Shown here: positions 7,014-15,299 of the stretch, piece by piece | Layout: every line of letters begins with the position of its first letter | Position numbering within the stretch: the first letter of the stretch is position 1 | Assembly (NCBI GenBank): GCA_937890835.1 | Contig: CALADF010000042.1 | Location: forward strand, 1-41,056 | Length of the DNA: 41,056 bases | Direction of reading: 5' to 3' | Source of the DNA: an uncultured bacterium | GTDB taxonomy: Bacteria; Actinomycetota; Coriobacteriia; Coriobacteriales; Eggerthellaceae | Notes under the pieces: generated by a model | The model's input: the letters and a program-made list of their open reading frames with translations, nothing else | What the model was told of the DNA's origin: nothing | Databases searched by the model: none | Position numbers and translations under genes: made by a program

Positions 7014-10000
7014 ATGAGCGCAACGACACGGGCGCGTGCGAGAAACGTGCGCGGCTCGTCGGGCGAGGTCGCCCGGCATCACGAACCCGAACTGGGTTTC
7101 ATCAAGAAGCTCCTCCCTTTAATCGTCGCGATGTCCCTGGTGGCGTCGATGTTTCCCGCACCGGCACTCGCGGGTGTCGATGGCGCGGACGGATCCTCGG
7201 ACGCCACCGATGTCGCGCAAGCGGCGGGCACTGAATCCTCCGGCTCGGATGAGCCTGCGGAGCCGGCGGACGCTGCTGACGCAGCCGGCGCAAAGGCCGA
7301 GGGCGGCGACGCCGACGCTGCGGAACCGGACGGCACGGGCGAGGAGCCCGCAGCGGTCGTCGAGGGCGAGAATCCGCCCACCGCTGCGACGGCCCCCGCG
7401 ACTCAGCCGTCATCCTCACCCGACGCGAATGACGTCGGAGTGCAGGCCGCGACCATCGAGGTGACGTGCTCGATCATCGGCGTCGACGCCGACGGCAACG
7501 CCCAGGCATGGGCGCCCGCGTCGTCTTACACGCTCGAGGAAGGCGCGACCGGCGCCGACTTGACGCTGGCGACGTTCGAGCGCGCGGGGCTTGTCGCGGA
7601 TTACGACCCCGACGCCGCTTATGGTTTCTATCTTAAAAGCATCACCTCTCCCTTCGACGAGAGCCTCACGCTCGGATGGGATCAGGCGACGGGCAGGTAC
7701 TGGCAGCTGTTCGTCAACGGAAAGCCCTCCAACGTGGGCGCCACCGGCGTCAAGCTTTCCGCAGGTGACGTGATCACGTGGGCGTACAGCTCGTCCGGCC
7801 AGGGCATCCCCGAGATCGCCGAGTCCATCGAGGTGAAGTGCGGTATCGTCGGCGCGGATGCCGCGGGCAACCCCGTGGCGTGGGCGCCCGAGACGGCGTT
7901 CGGCGTGAAGCAGGGCGCGACGGCGGCCGATGCGACCATCGCGGCGTTGGAGGCTGCGGGCATCACGGCCGATTACGACCCCGACGGAGCGTACGGCTTC
8001 TACATCAACACCATCACCTCGCCTTTCGACGAGAACCTCACGCTCGGCTGGGACGAGGCGACGGGCAGGTACTGGCAGCTGTTCGTCAACGACAAGCCTT
8101 CCGGCGTGGGCGCCTCCGAGGTTCTCTTGCGCGAGGGCGACACGGTTACGTGGTACTACGCCGCCGACGGCTCGTCGCTTCCCTCCGAGGGCGATATGGT
8201 CGACCCGGATGCCGAGCGTCCTGACCTCGATGCCGACTGGCCCGGGTTCGCGGGTGGTTCCTCCGGCGCGACGGTGACGGCGCCGACGCCTACCGAGGCG
8301 GCCGACCTTGCGTGGACCTACGACTTCAAGGACGGCGGCTGGTACGCGACCGTTTCCGATCTTCTCATCGTCGACGGTGACGTCTATCTTGTCGCCATGG
8401 GCAAGATCCAGCGCATCGACGGGGACACGGGCGAGCTGGCGGCGTCCGCCCCCACCGGCGAGGACACGCAGTACATCTGCCGCCCCGCTTACGCCGACGG
8501 GTTGATCGTCGTCGCGTACGACGGCGGCAAGATCGCCGCTTACACCGCCGACACGCTGACGTGCGTGTGGAAGACCGCGTCCTTCGCTCCCGAAGGATCC
8601 GGCCGCAAGTACCAGGCGATGTCCACCCTGACCGTTTCCAACGGCTTCGTCTACGCGATGTTCTCGCCGCAAAACGGCGACAATCCCACCACCGAAGGCG
8701 TGATGGCGTGCGTTTCCCTCGAAGACGGATCGACCAAGTGGATCAAGCGCACCGGCACCGCCGCGCAGGAGGACACGGGCGGGTTCTACTGGGCCGGCGC
8801 CGCTGTGTCGGGCGACGACCTCATCGTCGGCGACGACTTCGGAAAGGTCGCGCTTATCGATGGCGAAACCGGCGCCGAGCTGTCCTCCGTCGCCGTGAGC
8901 GGCTCGTGCCGTGCGGGCATCGTCGCCGCCGAGACCGCCGAGACGGGCGAGGGTAGCTATCTCGCCGTGACCAAAGGTGACGGCGTCCTTCATAAGATCG
9001 AGCGCACGGGCGACGAGCTGAAGCTTACGGGTTCGGTGAAATTCTCCGCCACCTCGACCTCCACTCCCTCCGTCGTGCAGGGCAAGGCCGTCGTCTGCGG
9101 GTCGGATTCGCTGAAGTACCCGGTCAACGGCACGATCTCCGTGATCGACATCGCCTCGATGACGCTTGAGAAGAGCGTTGTCGCAGGTGCGGGCCAGTCT
9201 CAGAGCTCGCCTCTGATCTCGGTTCAGGGCGACGGCGTCTACGCGTACTTCACCTGCAACACCATGCCGGGTGGCGTGTACCGCTACAAGATCGGCGATG
9301 ACGCCGTCGAACAGCTCTACGTCCCCAAGAGCGCGATGCAGAACTTCTGCGTGGCTTCCATCGTTGCCGATGCGGAGGGCAACCTGTACTACACCAACGA
9401 TTCCGGCACGCTGTTCAAGCTGAGCGCTGCGCCGAGCTTCTCCGTGAGCTTCGAGACGAACGGGGGGTCGACGGTTTCGACTTTTCGAGTGGCGCAGGGC
9501 AAGCCGATGACCCAGCCGGGCAACCCGACGCGTGAGGGGCACCTGTTCCTGGGCTGGTTCGCCGACGAGGCGCTGACCGAGCCTTGGGATTTCTCCCAGC
9601 CGGTTGCCGGCGACATGACGCTTTTCGCGAAGTGGGGCAAGGATGTCAGCGGTGGCGGGGACGTCAAGCCCCCCGTCGACCCCGATGAGCTGAAGCCGAC
9701 CGTTCCCGAGAGCAACGCGTCTCCCGCAGGGCCGACCGTGGCCGTGGTCCCCACCTACAGCGTCGTGACCACGCGCACGCCGCTTGCCGACGTGAAGCAG
9801 GATGCGGCGACGTCCGTTGCCGCTGACGGCAAGGCCGCCCCCGTTTCGTCGAAGAGCGCAGGTTCTGCCGGCACTGCGAAGGAGGGCGCTGCAGTTGCCG
9901 TCGCCCAGGCTGAGGACATGCCCGCCGCGTTCAACCCGATCGCCGTCGCGGGCATCGCCCTCGGCGTCGTCGTTCTGCTCGGTGCCGCGCTGTACTTCGT

Positions 10001-10022
10001 TCTCGCGCGTCGTCGCGCGTAA
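7014..10022 (+). CDS. Surface protein with two DUF4430 domains, PQQ-like propeller and InlB-type repeat
   Basis: A 1002-residue exported protein, probably the cell-surface corrinoid-capture component. In order: signal peptide with hydrophobic core LLPLIVAMSLVASM and cleavage after PALA (about residue 53); an Asp/Ala-rich spacer; two similar DUF4430 (transcobalamin C-terminal-like) domains at about 145-261 and 271-386, each with TLGWD.ATGRYWQLFVN; a PQQ-like beta-propeller at about 430-805; an InlB B-type repeat at about 808-870 (FETNGGSTV, GWFADEALTEPWDF, TLFAKW); an Ala/Pro stalk; a C-terminal membrane helix and RRRA anchor without LPXTG. The ATG at 7014 follows AAAGG; an earlier in-frame ATG (6945) lies inside the riboswitch. 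First gene after the riboswitch. Confidence 0.85.
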   Translation: MSATTRARARNVRGSSGEVARHHEPELGFIKKLLPLIVAMSLVASMFPAPALAGVDGADGSSDATDVAQAAGTESSGSDEPAEPADAADAAGAKAEGGDADAAEPDGTGEEPAAVVEGENPPTAATAPATQPSSSPDANDVGVQAATIEVTCSIIGVDADGNAQAWAPASSYTLEEGATGADLTLATFERAGLVADYDPDAAYGFYLKSITSPFDESLTLGWDQATGRYWQLFVNGKPSNVGATGVKLSAGDVITWAYSSSGQGIPEIAESIEVKCGIVGADAAGNPVAWAPETAFGVKQGATAADATIAALEAAGITADYDPDGAYGFYINTITSPFDENLTLGWDEATGRYWQLFVNDKPSGVGASEVLLREGDTVTWYYAADGSSLPSEGDMVDPDAERPDLDADWPGFAGGSSGATVTAPTPTEAADLAWTYDFKDGGWYATVSDLLIVDGDVYLVAMGKIQRIDGDTGELAASAPTGEDTQYICRPAYADGLIVVAYDGGKIAAYTADTLTCVWKTASFAPEGSGRKYQAMSTLTVSNGFVYAMFSPQNGDNPTTEGVMACVSLEDGSTKWIKRTGTAAQEDTGGFYWAGAAVSGDDLIVGDDFGKVALIDGETGAELSSVAVSGSCRAGIVAAETAETGEGSYLAVTKGDGVLHKIERTGDELKLTGSVKFSATSTSTPSVVQGKAVVCGSDSLKYPVNGTISVIDIASMTLEKSVVAGAGQSQSSPLISVQGDGVYAYFTCNTMPGGVYRYKIGDDAVEQLYVPKSAMQNFCVASIVADAEGNLYYTNDSGTLFKLSAAPSFSVSFETNGGSTVSTFRVAQGKPMTQPGNPTREGHLFLGWFADEALTEPWDFSQPVAGDMTLFAKWGKDVSGGGDVKPPVDPDELKPTVPESNASPAGPTVAVVPTYSVVTTRTPLADVKQDAATSVAADGKAAPVSSKSAGSAGTAKEGAAVAVAQAEDMPAAFNPIAVAGIALGVVVLLGAALYFVLARRRA

Positions 10023-10037
10023 GGTCGGAGGTTTGCC

Positions 10038-10820
10038 ATGACTGATGAAAGCAAAAACAACGCAGTCGAGCAGCGCGCCGAGGCTCGCGTTCCGAAGAAG
10101 GGCGAAGGCGACGTTCGTATCGCGCCGGGCGGGCAGGCTGGGTCTCCATCGGGAAAGAAGTCCCTTTCTCGAGGCCAGCGCGCCGGCCTCGCCGTCGTTG
10201 CCGTCATCGCCGTGCTGCTGATCGCTGTTTCGGCGTTCTTCCTGTTCTCGCCGGGCGAAGGCGGGACGGGTTCGGCGAATTTACTTCAAACGACGGCGTC
10301 CTCTTCGAGCGCGGCGACCGAGACGTCCTCGTCCGCTGCATCATCCGATGCCGACGACGCGGATGCGCAGGTCTCCGATGCATCCGAGCAAGGGGCTGCC
10401 GAATCGACCCAGGTCATTCAGAGCGGAACCGAGACGGTGATCACACCTGGAGCGGGCGGACAGTCCTCGGAGTCTCCCGTCCCCGCGCCCGAGCGCGATC
10501 TGGTGACCATCACCATCTCCGTGACGAGCGCGACGGTGGGCAACCCCGTGTCGGCGGGCCCGGTTCAGTTCACGTTCGAGAGAGGAGCGACCGTGCTCGA
10601 TGCGCTGGCGGCGACGGGGCTTTCCGTCAACGCGAGCAGCTCCGCCTTCGGCGGTTCGTATGTTGCCGCCATCGGCGGCCTCGCGGAGGACCCGTCGAAG
10701 GGCGCGTGGGGCTGGAAGTACTCCGTCAACGGGGTCGACCCCCAGATGTCCGCCGGCCTGTACGCGCTCGAGGACGGCGACGTCGTCGAGTGGCGCTACG
10801 TGACCGACCTCAACGGCTAG
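10038..10820 (+). CDS. Membrane-anchored DUF4430 protein
   Basis: A 260-residue protein with a basic N-terminus, one membrane helix at about residues 50-72 (GLAVVAVIAVLLIAVSAFFLF), a Ser/Ala-rich linker to about 150 and a single C-terminal DUF4430 domain (about 155-259: FERGATVLDAL, GWKYSVNG, LEDGDVVEWRY). DUF4430 resembles the C-terminal domain of transcobalamin/intrinsic factor. It probably hands ligand to the ECF transporter encoded downstream. It starts 15 nt after the previous gene with GGAGG seven bases before the ATG. A strong terminator follows it. Confidence 0.85.
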   Translation: MTDESKNNAVEQRAEARVPKKGEGDVRIAPGGQAGSPSGKKSLSRGQRAGLAVVAVIAVLLIAVSAFFLFSPGEGGTGSANLLQTTASSSSAATETSSSAASSDADDADAQVSDASEQGAAESTQVIQSGTETVITPGAGGQSSESPVPAPERDLVTITISVTSATVGNPVSAGPVQFTFERGATVLDALAATGLSVNASSSAFGGSYVAAIGGLAEDPSKGAWGWKYSVNGVDPQMSAGLYALEDGDVVEWRYVTDLNG

Positions 10821-10839
10821 CGGCCGGCATGTTGCGAAC

Positions 10840-10867
10840 GCCCGCCCCGTGAGGGGCGGGCTCTTTT
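10840..10867 (+). terminator. Intrinsic terminator inside the uptake locus
   Basis: A perfect 9-bp stem GCCCGCCCC/GGGGCGGGC (10840-10848, 10853-10861) with GTGA loop is followed by TCTTTT. It lies between the DUF4430 genes and the ECF genes, so it should set a step-down in transcript level rather than separate functions, unless the ECF genes have their own promoter. Confidence 0.85.
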
Positions 10868-10898
10868 CGTATGTTTCCACCGTATGACCGGAGGGTCA

Positions 10899-11765
10899 AT
10901 GGACAACGTCTTCTCCACCTACCATCCCGCAGTCGCATTCATATTCCTGGCGTGCGTCATCGTGTTCTCCATGGCGGCGATGCACCCGGTGTACGTGGCC
11001 ATCTCGTTTGCCGGCGCGTTCATCACCTCGTGCGTGACGCGCGGGTTCAAGCACACGGCGCGCTCCCTTGTTTGGATCGTGCCCATGTGGCTCATCGTCA
11101 CGATCGCCAACCCGCTTTTCTCCTCCATGGGCTCGACCGAGGTTCTGCGCTTCGGGTTGTTCGCCATCTACGCCGAGTCGCTGCTCTACGGGGCATGCGC
11201 GGGCGGCATGCTCGCGTCGGTGTTTCTGTGGTTCTCATCGTATTCCGCATGCATGAACAGCGACAACTCGCTCGCCTTGTTCGGAAACATCGCGCCGGTG
11301 GTCACGCTCATGATCACGCAGGTGATGCGCCTCGTCCCCCAGTTCGTCGCGCGCGGTCGCTCCGTCGCCCTGGTGCAAGACGCCGTGAGCGCCGCTGCGC
11401 CCCGAACGAAGAAGCAGAAGCGGGACGGCAGGTTCAGGATCGTCAGCATTCTCATGGGCTGGGGGATGGAAGACGGCATCGAGCGCAGCAGCGCCATGCG
11501 CGCTCGCGGCTACGACTGCGGTGCGCGTCGCACGACCTACAAACGCTACCGCTTCTCCTCCGCCGATGCGGCGGTTGTCGCGGTGACGGCGACGTTCGCG
11601 CTGGTCAACGCCGTCTTGGTGTACACCGCGTGTTCTCAGTATCAGTTTTACCCGACGGCGAGCGTGCTGGTGGCGTGGTGGGGTTACATCCCGTACGCGC
11701 TCATGATGCTCGTCCCCGTCGCGTTGTATGTTAAGGAGTGGTGGCTGTGGCGCTCGTTGAAGTAA
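10899..11765 (+). CDS. ecfT: ECF transporter transmembrane component (EcfT/CbiQ family)
   Basis: A 288-residue membrane scaffold that couples two ATPases to the substrate-binding S subunit. It has N-terminal hydrophobic segments, a cytoplasmic coupling region with the Ala-Arg-Gly hallmark (AMRARGYD, about residue 199) followed by ARRTTYKR, and C-terminal membrane segments. I chose ATG 10899, behind GGAGGG, over ATG 10884, which has no ribosome site. Its end overlaps the ATPase gene, so the T and A subunits are translationally coupled. The riboswitch and DUF4430 genes upstream point to corrinoid uptake. Confidence 0.9.
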   Translation: MDNVFSTYHPAVAFIFLACVIVFSMAAMHPVYVAISFAGAFITSCVTRGFKHTARSLVWIVPMWLIVTIANPLFSSMGSTEVLRFGLFAIYAESLLYGACAGGMLASVFLWFSSYSACMNSDNSLALFGNIAPVVTLMITQVMRLVPQFVARGRSVALVQDAVSAAAPRTKKQKRDGRFRIVSILMGWGMEDGIERSSAMRARGYDCGARRTTYKRYRFSSADAAVVAVTATFALVNAVLVYTACSQYQFYPTASVLVAWWGYIPYALMMLVPVALYVKEWWLWRSLK

Positions 11766-13279
11766 ACGGGTTCTCGTTCGCTTACCCCGCCGACGGCGAA
11801 GCGCGTCACGGCGGCGTAGGGGAGCGTGTTCTCGACGGGGTTTCTTTCGAGGTGAACGAGGGGGACTTCTGCGTGCTGGTGGGTTCGACCGGCTCGGGTA
11901 AGACCACTCTTCTGCGCTCGCTCAAGCCGGAGCTCATGCCCGAAGGGCAGCGCGAGGGGTCGATCACCGTGGCGGGGAAGAGCCTCATCGAGGGCGGGGA
12001 GGTCGTCTCGCCGAAGGACCCGCGCGGTCTTTCCCCTCGGGAGTCCGCCTCCTCCATCGGGTTCGTCATGCAAAGCCCCGAGGCGCAGATCGTGTGCGAC
12101 ACCGTGTGGCATGAGCTCGCGTTCGGGCTTGAGAACCTCGGCATCGAGCAGGACGAGATGCGCCGGCGCGTCGCGGAGGTGGCGCACTTCCTCGGCATCG
12201 GGCCGTGGGTGCGCTCTTCGGTGGAAGCGCTGTCGGGCGGTCAGAAGCAGCTGGTCAACCTGGCGGCGGTTTTGGCGCTGCGTCCGCGGCTGCTGCTGCT
12301 CGACGAGCCGACCTCCCAGCTCGACCCCAACGCGCTCAAGCAGTTCCTGTTCATGCTGGCTCGCGTGAACCGCGAGCTGGGCGTGACCATCGTCATGGCG
12401 ACCCACGCGCCCGAGGACGTCGCGTCGTACGCGACGCGCACCATCGCCATGGGCGAGATCGGCGATGCGGCGACGCGCGAGCAGGTGGAGGCCGCGCTTC
12501 TTTCGCGTTGGAAAAGCTGGGAGGCGGCGGTGGCGACAAAGCGCTCGACGCGCGACGCCCGCGATTGCTGCGTGCGCGTGCGGGAGGCGATGTTCCGCTA
12601 CGAGAAGAGCGCGCCGTGGGTTCTGCGCGGCGTCGATCTGCAGGTGCGGCGGGGCAGCGTTCACGCGCTCGTCGGCGGCAACGGCTCCGGCAAGACCACG
12701 CTGCTCAAGCTCATGGCGAAGGTGGGCTCCCCGCAGCGCGGCAAGGTGGAAAACGATCTCGTCTCGGCGCAGGCCCTTCTTCCCCAAGACCCCAAGACGT
12801 TGTTCGTGTGCGACAGCGTGGAGGAGGAGCTGGCCGAATGGCGCGAGCGTTGCGGCTACACCCGTGATGACGAGCTCGAGATGCTGCGCAGGTTCAGCCT
12901 GGAAGGTTGCGAGAAGCGTCATCCTTACGATTTGTCGGGCGGGCAGCAGCAGAAGCTCGCGTTCGCGAAGCTGCTTTTATGCAGACCCGATCTGTTGTTC
13001 CTCGACGAGCCGACGAAGGGTCTCGACCCGACGTCGTGCGCGGAGGTCTCCCTGATCGTGCGCGATCTGGCCGCCGAGGGGCGTACCGTCGTGTTCGTGA
13101 CCCACGACCTCGATTTCGCGCTGGTGACCGCCGACGAGGTGTCCATGCTCTTCGACGGCGAGACGGCGTGCACCGAGGGCGCGCGCGAGTTTTTCGCCAA
13201 CAACCTGGTGTATAGGCCCAACGGCGCATCGCGCCTGTTCGGCACGTTGCTTCGATGCTGGGAAGAGGGTCGCGCATGA
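11747..13279 (+). CDS. ECF transporter ATPase, two ABC domains fused (EcfA-EcfA')
   Basis: A 510-residue protein that powers the ECF transporter. Domain 1 has Walker A GSTGSGKTT (about residue 46), signature LSGGQKQ (about 162) and Walker B LLLLDEP. Domain 2 has GGNGSGKTT (about 310), LSGGQQQ (about 396) and LLFLDEP. Both sites look catalytically complete. ECF systems often use two separate ATPases; here they are one chain. GTG 11747 is the best start, eight bases after AAGGAG, giving the N-terminus MALVEVNGFSF. GTG codons at 11738 and 11741 sit too close to that site. It overlaps ecfT by 19 nt and the S gene by 4 (ATGA). Confidence 0.92.
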   Translation: MALVEVNGFSFAYPADGEARHGGVGERVLDGVSFEVNEGDFCVLVGSTGSGKTTLLRSLKPELMPEGQREGSITVAGKSLIEGGEVVSPKDPRGLSPRESASSIGFVMQSPEAQIVCDTVWHELAFGLENLGIEQDEMRRRVAEVAHFLGIGPWVRSSVEALSGGQKQLVNLAAVLALRPRLLLLDEPTSQLDPNALKQFLFMLARVNRELGVTIVMATHAPEDVASYATRTIAMGEIGDAATREQVEAALLSRWKSWEAAVATKRSTRDARDCCVRVREAMFRYEKSAPWVLRGVDLQVRRGSVHALVGGNGSGKTTLLKLMAKVGSPQRGKVENDLVSAQALLPQDPKTLFVCDSVEEELAEWRERCGYTRDDELEMLRRFSLEGCEKRHPYDLSGGQQQKLAFAKLLLCRPDLLFLDEPTKGLDPTSCAEVSLIVRDLAAEGRTVVFVTHDLDFALVTADEVSMLFDGETACTEGAREFFANNLVYRPNGASRLFGTLLRCWEEGRA

Positions 13280-14064
13280 GACGGGTCGTTAACTTCATCG
13301 TGGAGTTCGTCGCCATCGTGGCGGCTCCCGTCGCGCTCATCGCATGCGCGGCGTCGGGCGTCGACCAGGCGGCGCTTCTGAGCCTTGTCGTGGCGGTGGC
13401 GTCGCTGGTGCTGTTCTTCGCAGGGTACGAGAAAAGCGCGCCGCGTCTGCGCGACACCATGCCCGTGGTGGTCCTCGCCGCGCTCGCGGCGGCGGGGCGC
13501 ATCCTGTTCGCGCCGTTCCCGAGCTTCAAGCCGGTATCGGCCATCGCAATCATCGCCGGAGCCGCCTTCGGAAGACGCAGCGGTTTCATGGTGGGCGCTA
13601 TCGCCGCTCTCGTTTCGAACTTCTTCTTCGGGCAGGGTCCGTGGACTCCCTGGCAAATGTACGGATGGGGCCTCATCGGTTACCTCGGCGGCGTTTTGGC
13701 TCAGCTCGGCGCGTTCGACGGCGTGCGTCAGGTGTTCGGGCGCGTGCAGCTTGAGCCGGGTGCCCCCGACGCGCCCGGCTCGGATTCGCGCCGGGCGTTC
13801 GCGAAGGCCATCGTAGGGCTGATCCCGCTGGTCGTCTGGGGTTTCGCGTCGGGCTACGTGTACGGTTTCGTGCTCAACATCTGGAGCATCGTGGGCTTTT
13901 ACCATCCGCAGTCCATCGGGCAGGCGCTCATCGTCTACGCCGCCGCGTTGCCCTTCGACACCACGCACGGCATAGCCACGGCGGTGTTTTTAGTGGCGCT
14001 GTACGGCCCGTGGATGCGCAAGCTCGCGCGCATTAGGAAGAAGTACGCGCTTTTGGGCGGTTGA
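13276..14064 (+). CDS. ECF transporter S component, probably cobalamin-specific (CbrT-like)
   Basis: A 262-residue protein with about six membrane segments. It has the S-component pattern of small hydrophobic helices and the conserved patch GAIAALVSNFFFGQGPWTPW with GWGLIGYLGG after it, seen in the S subunit group linked to vitamin B12 (CbrT-like). That specificity rests on the upstream riboswitch and DUF4430 genes, not on binding data. The start overlaps the ATPase stop in an ATGA arrangement, with GAGGG seven bases upstream. It ends the locus; base composition changes sharply just after it. Confidence 0.82.
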   Translation: MRRVVNFIVEFVAIVAAPVALIACAASGVDQAALLSLVVAVASLVLFFAGYEKSAPRLRDTMPVVVLAALAAAGRILFAPFPSFKPVSAIAIIAGAAFGRRSGFMVGAIAALVSNFFFGQGPWTPWQMYGWGLIGYLGGVLAQLGAFDGVRQVFGRVQLEPGAPDAPGSDSRRAFAKAIVGLIPLVVWGFASGYVYGFVLNIWSIVGFYHPQSIGQALIVYAAALPFDTTHGIATAVFLVALYGPWMRKLARIRKKYALLGG

Positions 14065-14184
14065 TCTGCGGGTTTGAACTTGCTGGAAGTTGTTGAACCT
14101 TTCTTGCAAGAAAAAGAGGTCAGCGTTTTCTGCGGCTTGTCCCGAATGCTTTCAGTGTGTTCGAGACGGGATCCTCTTGCTTCG

Positions 14185-14325
14185 CTCCCAAAACTTCAAA
14201 ATAATTTGACTTTTAGGAGTGCAGAACATAAGCGCAGCGTCCGCATCGACGCCGCGAACAGGCTTGTGTACAAGATAGAGGATGTCTCTCTTTTCATCGT
14301 CACGTGCAAAGGCCATTATCGATAA
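14185..14325 (+). pseudogene. YoeB/Txe-type toxin remnant
   Basis: The frame ends in VRIDAANRLVYKIEDVSLF then IVTCKGHYR, stop. This matches the C-terminal half of YoeB/Txe mRNA-cleaving toxins (RRI..EHRLVY....SLLI..C..HY), including the catalytic-region Arg, His and Tyr positions. LPKLQNNL before it matches the PLKHNL segment. The N-terminal half is missing: upstream codons in this frame do not resemble YoeB, and a nearby frame (VFETGS) suggests a frameshift. No ribosome site or antitoxin gene is seen. It marks the left edge of an AT-richer cassette. Confidence 0.6.
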
Positions 14326-14353
14326 TCGCGTTCGATCCCGCTCCGGTTTTCGC

Positions 14354-15046
14354 TTACTGCGTCATAGGGTGAACGAACTTGTCGTCGTAGGCGAAATCCT
14401 CGTAATAACGGTTGTCGATAGGCAGCTGATCGAAAATTTCTTTTCCTTCCTTTGTCAGTTGAGCGATGGTTTTATCGTCTACGCTGAGCTGACGAAGGAA
14501 GAACCTGATGCCGAATTCGGCAGCTTCTTCATAAGTGTAGTCGTATTCGGAATCTTTGATGGCGTGAATGAGTCCGTCGCTCATGCCGATCTGTGCGCCG
14601 ACGATGAGAGTGAGCTCTTTCTCGGAAATCCCTTCGATACCGCGGTCATCCATGACGCAACGATAGAAATAAGTAATCGCATCAACGGTTGAAGCGGTAG
14701 GAAGCCTGTCGCTTGAAATATCCAGGAGAAATCTTCTGATTCTGGCGTCCTCGAAAATACGCTTCCACATATGGAAGTTCTCGATGACCATCATCTGGGT
14801 AAGGCTGAAGCGATCTCCGCACAGCTTTTCGATATAGGTTTTGTTTTCGCGCTCGTACTCACGGTCGATAACCGCAGCGATGTCCCTTTTTCCGTTGAAA
14901 TGGTAGGTGATCGTCCCTGGTGGGATATCTGCCGCTTTGCAGATATCTTCATAAGTCGTATTAGCGTATCCGTTCCTGTAAAAAAGCTTCTTGCACGTAT
15001 CGATGATGAGAAGCTTCTTTTTCTCTCCTGCGCTCAGCCTTACCAT
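14354..15046 (-). CDS. TetR/AcrR-family transcriptional regulator
   Basis: A 230-residue regulator. Residues 5-60 form the TetR DNA-binding domain, with the helix-turn-helix at TTYEDICKAADIPPGTITYHF. The rest is an alpha-helical ligand domain with no recognised relative. The ATG at 15046 follows AAGG by five bases; an in-frame TTG six bases earlier is less likely. It is transcribed away from the nitrilase cassette. The shared gap holds a 26-nt palindrome overlapping the start of the cassette transcript, so it most likely represses that operon until a ligand, perhaps an amide or nitrile, is bound. AT-richer than the flanking genes. Confidence 0.88.
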   Translation of the reverse strand: MVRLSAGEKKKLLIIDTCKKLFYRNGYANTTYEDICKAADIPPGTITYHFNGKRDIAAVIDREYERENKTYIEKLCGDRFSLTQMMVIENFHMWKRIFEDARIRRFLLDISSDRLPTASTVDAITYFYRCVMDDRGIEGISEKELTLIVGAQIGMSDGLIHAIKDSEYDYTYEEAAEFGIRFFLRQLSVDDKTIAQLTKEGKEIFDQLPIDNRYYEDFAYDDKFVHPMTQ

Positions 15047-15211
15047 AACCAACCTTCGCCTTTTCGATAACCCTTTACCAGTCTAGCTGATTTCCCATGT
15101 CATCGTAGAAAAAAGCGATTCATCAAATGGCGGATCCGCCACATGTCGTATAGACGTATATCGACATCAAGATTTGAGTAGGTACGAAAATAGATAAGAG
15201 TTCAAAAGTTA

Positions 15212-15240
15212 TTGACATGCGTTATTTATGGGTTTATTTT
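15212..15240 (+). promoter_or_regulatory. Sigma70-type promoter of the nitrilase cassette
   Basis: A consensus -35 TTGACA (15212-15217), 17-nt spacer and -10 TATTTT (15235-15240). Transcription should begin near 15247, at the left edge of the TetR operator. Confidence 0.8.
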
Positions 15241-15246
15241 GTCGTA

Positions 15247-15274
15247 TTAGAAATTGAGTACACTCAATTTCTAA
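15247..15274. promoter_or_regulatory. TetR operator palindrome
   Basis: Perfect 13-bp arms (15247-15259 and 15262-15274) around a 2-bp centre; the inner arm reads AGAAATTGAGT. It starts just after the -10 element, the classic position for repression by a TetR dimer, and lies between the regulator and the genes it should control. Confidence 0.82.
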
Positions 15275-15299
15275 AAAACACACGAGGAAAGGGGTTGTC

